Source: Sphaerochaetaceae bacterium (GTDB lineage Bacteria > Spirochaetota > Spirochaetia > Sphaerochaetales > Sphaerochaetaceae). Taken from it: a DNA stretch of 11,234 bases. The notes beneath the pieces were generated by a model. The model was not told the DNA's origin. It did no database searches and saw nothing but the letters and a program-made list of their open reading frames with translations. Positions 6,150 through 11,234 of this stretch are shown here, piece by piece; position 1 is the first letter of the stretch, and the number at the start of each line of letters is the position of its first letter. A program made the translations under genes and the position numbers. The stretch spans positions 1 through 11,234 of the forward strand of contig JAEDOD010000060.1 of assembly GCA_016302165.1 (NCBI GenBank), written 5' to 3'.

Positions 6150-7172
6150 TTAGAAAAGATGGGTTCCCACCTTCATTGCCTCTCTATGGGCCTCCTCCGG
6201 CCATACTGAAGCCTGGACTTCACCGATATGTGCCTTATGGAGAAGGAACATGCAGAGACGGGACTGTCCGATACCGCCACCGATGGTCTGAGGGAACTCT
6301 CCATCCAACAGTCTCTTATGCCAGTAGAGATCCTTTCTCTCTTCCGCATTACGGATCTTAAGCTGCTCAAGAAGGGAGGCTCTGTCTACTCTGATGCCCA
6401 TACTGGAAAGCTCAAGGTTCTTCCCTCTTACCTTATCCCAGACGATGATATCTCCGTTTAGGCCATGATAGCCATCGACAGTTGGAGTAGACCAGTCGTC
6501 ATAGTCTGGAGCACGGCCAGAGTGAGGAGGATTTCCATAACCGATTCCGATAAGGAAAACAGCACCATACTTCTTTGCCAGTTCATATTCCCTTTCATCC
6601 GGACTCTTATCCGGCCACATGGCCTTTGCCTCCTCTGTGTGGACAAATGTGATGTCTTCCGGGAGATAGTCATCAAGCTGGGGATAGAGCTCTGAGATAT
6701 TGAAAGCTGTCCTCTTGATGGCTCCATAGATTGTGGTGACTGTCTTCTTTAGATAGTCAAGGTTCCTTTCCCCCTCATCCATAACCTTTTCCCAGTCCCA
6801 TTGGTCAACATAAATGGAATGGATGGCATCAATGTCATCATCTGGTCTGATGGCATTCATATCTGTATAGAGACCGTAGCCAGGCTTAAATCCAAGATCA
6901 GCAAGAGCCATTCTCTTCCACTTCGCAAGGGACTGGACAATCTCCATCCTCTTTTCACCCATATTCTTTACAGGGAAGGAGACCGGCCTTTCCACACCAT
7001 TAAGGTCATCGTTGATTCCACTGCCGGAAGCGACAAAGAGAGGAGAAGTGACACGGCTGAGCTTCAGGGCTCCTGCGATTTCCCTCTCAAATAGATCTTT
7101 TGTGGCCTTGATGGCCTTCTCTGTATCATGCTGATTCAATATTGGTCTGTAACCATCTGGAAACTGATGCAT
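6150..7172 (-). CDS. asnA: aspartate--ammonia ligase (asparagine synthetase A)
   Basis: This is a 340-residue cytoplasmic enzyme that makes asparagine from aspartate, ammonia and ATP (yielding AMP and pyrophosphate), with a class II aminoacyl-tRNA synthetase-like fold. AsnA hallmarks are the N-terminal VASGSGINDDLNGVERPVSF (47-66), the block from KWKRMAL to GYGLYTDMNAIRPD (85-111), YVDQWDWEKV (121-130), the SSMGIRVD segment (256-263), and the motif-3-like PQTIGGGIGQSRLCMFLL (294-311) with its conserved Arg. Length agrees with the usual 330-340. ATG at 7170-7172 has AGAGG about 6 bases upstream. It appears monocistronic, with a clear promoter (7193-7221) and a shared terminator. As an ammonia-dependent enzyme it suits an ammonia-rich anaerobic niche. 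No T-box leader is seen; the leader is only about 15-20 bases. Confidence 0.97.
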   Translation of the reverse strand: MHQFPDGYRPILNQHDTEKAIKATKDLFEREIAGALKLSRVTSPLFVASGSGINDDLNGVERPVSFPVKNMGEKRMEIVQSLAKWKRMALADLGFKPGYGLYTDMNAIRPDDDIDAIHSIYVDQWDWEKVMDEGERNLDYLKKTVTTIYGAIKRTAFNISELYPQLDDYLPEDITFVHTEEAKAMWPDKSPDEREYELAKKYGAVFLIGIGYGNPPHSGRAPDYDDWSTPTVDGYHGLNGDIIVWDKVRGKNLELSSMGIRVDRASLLEQLKIRNAEERKDLYWHKRLLDGEFPQTIGGGIGQSRLCMFLLHKAHIGEVQASVWPEEAHREAMKVGTHLF

Positions 7173-7192
7173 ATTATTCCTCTTTGCTGGAA

Positions 7193-7221
7193 ATTATAGA
7201 AAAACTCTTTCTCAGTTACAA
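7193..7221 (-). promoter_or_regulatory. promoter of asnA
   Basis: On the minus strand, TTGTAA (7216-7221) and a perfect TATAAT (7193-7198) are 17 bases apart, about 21 bases upstream of the asnA ATG. The -35 sits within a small palindrome AGTTACAACT (7214-7223). Confidence 0.7.
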
Positions 7222-7272
7222 CTTACTTTAAAATCCATTCTCACTTTTCCTTTAGTGAATTACTATTTCTCC

Positions 7273-8190
7273 ATGTTGAAGCTGATACTGGATGAAGATA
7301 CAGGAATAGACGATGCAATAGCCCTTACCATTGCCGCCAGAGACAAAGACATTGAGCTATTGGGAGTAACCTGCACATACGGCAACGTGACTGTGGATGA
7401 AAGCGTCAGGAACACTCTGGATATGCTCAGTGTTCTGAAAAGGGATGATGTAAAAGTCTACAGAGGACGAGACAGGGCCCTCTCTTCCTCCTCTCCCTAC
7501 TCTCCCCATGAAGCAGGAAGAAGGATCCATGGGCCAAAGGGCACTGGTGACATTGTTCTACCCAAATCAAGACAGAAAGAAGAAGTTATGGACGGAGTTG
7601 AGTATCTCAAGACCATGATGGAGTCTCGGTCAGACTTCACACTGGTCACCACCGGCCCCCTTACAAACCTGGCATCTGTTCTTCTGGAAGAGCCTCAGCT
7701 TTCCTCATGGAAGGGAAAGGTTGTATCCATGATTGGTGCCTTTGAGAGGAGAGGAAACGTCAACGAATATGCAGAAGCCAACTCATTCAAGGATCCGGAA
7801 GCAGCAAGGATAGTATTTGAAAGCGACCTGGACATAACCATGATTGGCCTGGACGTAACAGAAAAGACAAGGCTCTATAAGAGAAATGCCGATGAGTGGA
7901 GAGAAAGTGGAAGTGAGGAAGGAAGAATTCTCTCCTCCCTTCTCTCCTACTACATTGATAATACCCTCGGGGGAGATGAAACATATGTCCATGACCCATC
8001 TGCTGTAATCTATGCTCTCCACTCTTCCTACTTCACTACTATTCCTACTCCAATCACTGTAGTGACGGAAGGAAGAGAGAGAGGAAGGACCATAAAGGGC
8101 CGAAAAGAGAATGCCAGAAGCTCTGTAGCTATTGAAGTAGAAAGAGATAAGGTGGAAGCTTTTCTCTCCAATATCAAAAATTACTTTTAA
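7273..8190 (+). CDS. nucleoside hydrolase (inosine-uridine preferring-like N-ribohydrolase)
   Basis: This is a 305-residue cytoplasmic salvage enzyme that cleaves the N-glycosidic bond of nucleosides to give ribose and free base. The N-terminal calcium-binding motif reads LDEDTGIDDAIAL (6-18: Asp7, Asp9, Asp13, Asp14); the family usually has DTDPGxDD, so Pro is replaced by Thr here. TTGPLTNLA (126-134) supplies the conserved Thr126. GNVNEYAEANSFKDPEAA (161-178) matches the ribose-contacting segment, and VHDPSAV (239-245) contains catalytic His240 and ligand Asp241. With the ATG at 7273, residue numbers fall within one of the well-studied Crithidia enzyme, which favours this start over an in-frame GTG at 7255. 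Neither start has a recognisable Shine-Dalgarno, unusual beside its neighbours. Divergent from asnA, convergent with the antiporter. The exact nucleoside preference is not readable. Confidence 0.93.
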   Translation: MLKLILDEDTGIDDAIALTIAARDKDIELLGVTCTYGNVTVDESVRNTLDMLSVLKRDDVKVYRGRDRALSSSSPYSPHEAGRRIHGPKGTGDIVLPKSRQKEEVMDGVEYLKTMMESRSDFTLVTTGPLTNLASVLLEEPQLSSWKGKVVSMIGAFERRGNVNEYAEANSFKDPEAARIVFESDLDITMIGLDVTEKTRLYKRNADEWRESGSEEGRILSSLLSYYIDNTLGGDETYVHDPSAVIYALHSSYFTTIPTPITVVTEGRERGRTIKGRKENARSSVAIEVERDKVEAFLSNIKNYF

Positions 8191-8215
8191 AAATCCTCCG
8201 GGGTTGCCGGAGGAT
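8189..8215. terminator. terminator between nucleoside hydrolase and antiporter genes
   Basis: AATCCTCCGG (8192-8201) and CCGGAGGATT (8206+1 to 8215, that is 8207-8215 plus the closing base pair region) form a strong stem around a GGTTG-type loop. The minus-strand side continues into TTTTT (bases 8193-8189), giving a classical terminator for the antiporter gene, which stops at 8226. The plus-strand side has only a weak T-rich tail (GAGTAATTCTTATTT), so termination of the hydrolase transcript may be less efficient. Confidence 0.8.
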
Positions 8216-8225
8216 TGAGTAATTC

Positions 8226-9836
8226 TTATTTCCAGACTTTAGGTAATACTACCATTGCAATTGCAAAAGATATCAAAGCTGTAATCCAGCTAGCTATGGC
8301 AGAGAGGAAGAGTCCTCCCACCAGGAAACCAAGGAAGGAGCAGGAAGCAACTGTCAAGACATATGGCAGCTGAGTGGATACATGCTCAAGATGAGGGCAT
8401 CCTGCACCGGTGGAGGAAAGGATGGTGGTATCTGAAATAGGAGAAGCGTGGTCTCCAAATACAGCTCCACCAAGAACAGCGCTGATTGAAATCAGGCAAG
8501 CATTAAGCACAGCGTCTGTAGCCATTCCATTCTTCTGGGCTAGGCCCACAGCAATTGGCATCACAATAGGAATCATGATAGCGAAAGTTCCCCAGCTTGT
8601 TCCTGTTGCAAAGGCTATAAGGGCTGAAAGAAGGAATACGATGGCTGGCACCAGAGAAAGAGGGAAACCTCCACCCACCACCACATCCGACAGGTATGCG
8701 GCAAGACCAAGACCGCCATCGGCAGGACTGGACTTGATGATTGTTCCGATGGACCATGCCATTACAAGAATCACAAGTGCTGGAACCATGGACTTGATTC
8801 CATCCATAAGGGCAGAGGAAGCCTCTTTGATATTCATCAGCCTTCTTGCCAGATAGAAGATGTAGGTAAAGATGATTGTGACGATTACAGCATACCAAAG
8901 GGCCATGGAGGCATCTGTGTTGTTGAATGCATCTCCGAGAGACATACTGCGCATAGCTTCTCCCACTGTCTTGATGGACTCGCCGTCAACTGCCATGAGC
9001 CAAGTGGTGAACGGGAAGAAGAACAGAGCAGAAATAATAAGGACGATGATAGGAAGAAGCATATCGATCATCTTGGCTCTAGTGTTGTCTTCACATTCAT
9101 TCTTCATCTCGCCGGGAGCCTCACCATACTTTACGTTGAAAAGGACGCCCTTATCAGCAAGTTCCTGGCTCTTCTTCATAGGACCGTAGTCACGGCCGGT
9201 GAGGATTATGGTCAACACCATGATAAGAGTAAGGATTGCATATACGTTGTATGGAACAGCCCTGAGGAAGAAGGAGAATTCAGTGATACCGAAAGCTTCG
9301 AAGCCCTCACTGCCCTTTACGATACTCATGACTGTAATGACCCATGATGAGATTGGAACCAGAATACATACTGGAGCTGCTGTGGAGTCCAGGACCCAAG
9401 CCAGCTTTGCCCTGGAAACCTTGTTCTTATCTGCTATGGGTCTCATGACTGTACCTACAGCCAGAGAATTGAAGTAGTCGTCGATGAAGATTATGATACC
9501 GCAGACCCAAGCAAGAAGAAGGCTTGTCTTGGGATCATTGATCTTCTTCTTTGCCCAGCGGCCGAAAGCTTCTGCGCTTCCTGTCTTGCTGAGGATACCC
9601 ACCAGACCTCCAAGAAGGGCACAGAAAAGGAAGATCCTGATGTTCCATCCATCTGTCAGCACATCAGCCATCAGATCTGTAAAGCGAAGAAGTGCTGTAA
9701 CAGGATTACCTCCTGCAACTATCAGCGCTCCCGATACGATTCCTACAAATAGCGAAATAACAACATCCTTCGTAATGAAGGCAAGAGTAATGGTAAGAAT
9801 AGGTGGAATTAGTCCAAGAATTCCAAAGTGTTCCAT
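8226..9836 (-). CDS. nhaC: NhaC-family Na+/H+ antiporter
   Basis: This is a 536-residue membrane protein with about 11-13 hydrophobic segments, member of the ion transporter superfamily. It would exchange Na+ for H+, or in some relatives couple to small organic acids. Signature stretches are FIDDYFNSLAVGTVMRPIAD (117-136, with membrane-embedded Asp119 and Asp120), KLAWVLDSTAAPVCILVPIS (144-163, Asp150), ATGTSWGTFAIMIPIVMPIA (410-429) and FGDHASPISDTTILSSTGAG (460-479). A long soluble loop (about 214-256) includes a Cys/Glu/Asp-rich part. The length is at the upper end for NhaC-type proteins. ATG at 9834-9836 has AAGGAG 6 bases upstream. It appears monocistronic, with a terminator shared with the hydrolase gene and a repeat-rich control region upstream (9874-9956). 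Substrate assignment within the family is an inference; the family call is firm. Confidence 0.92.
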   Translation of the reverse strand: MEHFGILGLIPPILTITLAFITKDVVISLFVGIVSGALIVAGGNPVTALLRFTDLMADVLTDGWNIRIFLFCALLGGLVGILSKTGSAEAFGRWAKKKINDPKTSLLLAWVCGIIIFIDDYFNSLAVGTVMRPIADKNKVSRAKLAWVLDSTAAPVCILVPISSWVITVMSIVKGSEGFEAFGITEFSFFLRAVPYNVYAILTLIMVLTIILTGRDYGPMKKSQELADKGVLFNVKYGEAPGEMKNECEDNTRAKMIDMLLPIIVLIISALFFFPFTTWLMAVDGESIKTVGEAMRSMSLGDAFNNTDASMALWYAVIVTIIFTYIFYLARRLMNIKEASSALMDGIKSMVPALVILVMAWSIGTIIKSSPADGGLGLAAYLSDVVVGGGFPLSLVPAIVFLLSALIAFATGTSWGTFAIMIPIVMPIAVGLAQKNGMATDAVLNACLISISAVLGGAVFGDHASPISDTTILSSTGAGCPHLEHVSTQLPYVLTVASCSFLGFLVGGLFLSAIASWITALISFAIAMVVLPKVWK

Positions 9837-9897
9837 ATGATGCTCCTTTTGATAGCTTTGATACTGTAATCGAAATATTGGATTAGTTCCACTCTTT

Positions 9898-9926
9898 TTA
9901 TAACTAATTGTAAATATTATAGTGAA
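9898..9926 (-). promoter_or_regulatory. promoter region of the antiporter gene
   Basis: On the minus strand, TTCACT (9921-9926) and TTATAA (9898-9903) are 17 bases apart. A second perfect -10 hexamer TATAAT lies at 9916-9921; at 17-base spacing its -35 would be TGTTAT (9939-9944), inside the 9929-9944 palindrome. Which of the two is used cannot be told from sequence. Confidence 0.5.
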
Positions 9927-9928
9927 TT

Positions 9929-9944
9929 TGTTATTACAATAACA
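9929..9944. promoter_or_regulatory. 16-bp palindrome, candidate operator
   Basis: TGTTATT (9929-9935) and AATAACA (9938-9944) form perfect 7-bp arms with a 2-base centre (AC). The site is two bases upstream of one possible -35 of the antiporter promoter and overlaps the -35 of the other. This geometry is typical of a dimeric regulator's binding site. There is no T-tract or GC-rich stem to make it a terminator. Confidence 0.45.
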
Positions 9945-10052
9945 CTAATCCATATTAATTCCCTTTCTTCCCTCCTCTTTCCCCTGAGATATTTCAAACC
10001 AAATCAAGCGTTGTCATAAATATGTTATATAGAAGAACCTAGAATAGCCCTG

Positions 10053-11234
10053 ATGAAAATGAATGGGGACAATGGAAAGAGACTGAGGAAGGTGTCAGGA
10101 ATAATTCTGCACTCCTTTTCATTGCCCTTCTTTCATCCTGTTCTCCTGTTTCAGACACCCTAACCCTCTGCAGAGTTTCCTTGGATAATCCCTCCTCAAG
10201 ATCATTGACAGCTAAATTCGATTCTCTTGGAACCAATGTTTATGTCAAGACAATCTACAAGGGAAGCGGAAAGTTTTACTCAAATCTTTTAGGCGAAGGA
10301 TACCATAAGATACCAACCGAAGGCATCGTCGTCAGCCAAGGGCTCTGGGAAATCCAGGCACTCTTCTCTTCCGACGGAACAAAAAAAACATATACAGAAA
10401 CGGAAGCTGCTACTCTTCCAGGAGGAACTTCAGGTGTTATCTTCATCAATCTCTCCACCCAATCCATTCCTGTTAAGCTTAAGCTGGATGAAGGCACCGG
10501 CTCAGCCGTAATCTCCTCCTACACCTTAAGCGGAACAGTTCCAGAGAACCCTTCCATATATATAAATCTCTATAAATACAACGGTACAAAGTTCGAGATT
10601 CTTACTGGCGAAAAATACTCCAGTTCCGTTTCAGGAACCAATTTAACTAACAAAGTCTTCTCAGATCTCCATACCGGATACTACTACGCTGTCTTTACTG
10701 TAAAGTCTTCCTACACAGACAAGGCTGTAGATACAATAGGCTTTGTAGTAAGAAAAGGCCTCACCACAACAATCACAGGCGACTGCAGCAACTACTACAG
10801 CACATCTGGAGGAAGTATCTATCTTGATCCAGTAGAGGAAAAAAAGCCAATTGGTTCAACAGAAACCACTATCGATATCGAAACTACCACCACTAATAAA
10901 AATAACATAGCAACAGTCTCTGATAAAATCGAATCTGGCAAGACATATGTAGTCCAAGGGGTTACGAATCCTAGCACAAACACTACTGAAATCACGCTTG
11001 GTCATTCAACCTCAAAAGATCCCAACAGCCCAAGACTGAATGTTCCTGAAAATAAAGAGATTAGATTCGCCTTGAATCTTAATGGAACGGTTATTTACCT
11101 ATCAAAACTGCAGAATAATGGAAACGCACAATATGAAAGTGCTCTTGTTGCAGACCTTACTTCTGATTCATTTATGACCATCTACAACAATAATACTTCA
11201 GGAAATAGTGCAACCTTCGCAATACTGGCAGAAG
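10053..11234 (+). pseudogene. large surface lipoprotein gene with a frameshift in its signal peptide (3' end beyond window)
   Basis: A plus-strand reading frame is open from 10040 to the window end (about 398 codons) but has no ATG, GTG, TTG or CTG near its 5' end. In this frame codons from 10106 read ALLFIALLSSC then SPVSD, a signal-peptide core and lipobox with the lipid-accepting Cys at 10139-10141. The expected start and basic N-terminus lie in another frame: ATG 10053 gives MKMNGDNGKRLRKVSGIIL, which stays in its own frame only 36 codons. Adding one base between about 10105 and 10130, for instance at the TTTT run 10116-10119, joins the two into a complete type II signal peptide. The mature part is rich in Ser, Thr, Asn, Gly and Tyr and beta-strand-like (for example SYTLSGTVPENPSIYINLY), with segments resembling large spirochaete surface proteins; this likeness is from memory. 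The upstream Shine-Dalgarno is weak. It could be an assembly error, a true pseudogene or a switchable gene. Confidence 0.7.

Larger units (their letters stand above)
9874..9956. repeat. inverted repeat flanking the antiporter promoter
   Basis: AATATTGGATTAGT (9874-9887) recurs on the opposite strand as AATATGGATTAGT (9956-9944), identical apart from one missing T. The two copies lie on either side of the promoter elements at 9898-9926. A shorter third copy of the core, ACTAAT, is at 9903-9908. It could be a pair of regulator sites. The remainder of this intergenic stretch (9957-10052) holds a pyrimidine-rich run (9960-9983) and nothing else I can name. Confidence 0.45.

Noticed and set aside
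7173..7254. T-box or attenuator leader for asnA
   Set aside because: The promoter lies about 20 bases from the ATG, leaving no room for a structured leader.
8410..8856. 148-codon plus-strand ORF inside the antiporter gene
   Set aside because: Opposite-strand shadow of the well-conserved NhaC coding region; rich in Arg, Pro and Thr as expected of an antisense frame.
10039..10497. Two minus-strand ORFs (10039-10236 and 10276-10497) in the last 1.2 kb
   Set aside because: Both are antisense to the lipoprotein frame, which has a lipobox and stays open far longer.
1..11234. CRISPR array, insertion sequence, phage or integron
   Set aside because: No spaced direct repeats, transposase, integrase or terminal inverted repeats with target duplications were seen; the tRNA 3' end is not repeated elsewhere in the window.

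Overview
The window is an ordinary-looking bacterial chromosome segment of mid GC content. It has strong Shine-Dalgarno sites (AAGGAG/AGGAGG), sigma70-type promoters, short intergenic gaps and hairpin terminators between convergent genes. The gene set (AsnA, glycerol dehydrogenase, a DUF5058-like membrane protein, an NhaC antiporter, a split Wzz adaptor plus tyrosine kinase pair) suits an anaerobic, probably host-associated bacterium. A large Ser/Thr/Asn-rich lipoprotein with an LSSC lipobox makes Spirochaetota (Sphaerochaeta/Treponema-like) my best guess. Bacillota cannot be excluded from sequence alone.

Layout. (1) Positions 2-76 hold the last codons of a plus-strand endonuclease/exonuclease/phosphatase-family protein, followed by a hairpin. 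(2) Positions 136-1704 (minus) hold a two-gene operon: a Wzz/CpsC-type polysaccharide co-polymerase, then its CpsD-type tyrosine autokinase with a C-terminal Tyr cluster. It has its own promoter (TAGACA-17-TATAAT). (3) Positions 1900-1972 hold a tRNA with anticodon CAT, with promoter and terminator. (4) Positions 2109-3206 hold glycerol dehydrogenase, with promoter and terminator. (5) Positions 3353-6084 hold a three-gene operon: two small multi-pass membrane proteins (the first DUF5058-like) and an M20 metallopeptidase, tightly spaced or overlapping. (6) Positions 6150-7172 (minus) hold asparagine synthetase A. (7) Positions 7273-8190 (plus, divergent from asnA) hold a nucleoside hydrolase. 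(8) Positions 8226-9836 (minus) hold an NhaC-family antiporter, preceded by an intergenic region unusually rich in inverted repeats. (9) From 10053 to the window end lies a plus-strand lipoprotein gene. Its long reading frame has no start codon of its own, and its signal peptide is split across two frames.

Functional reading. Most genes are metabolic housekeeping or salvage functions: polyol oxidation, asparagine synthesis, nucleoside cleavage and Na+/H+ exchange. The two items most worth following are the membrane-pair plus M20 peptidase operon, which looks like an uncharacterised uptake-and-hydrolysis module, and the frameshifted lipoprotein leader, which may be an assembly error, a decayed gene or an on/off switch. 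I found no CRISPR array, insertion sequence, integrase or phage gene.
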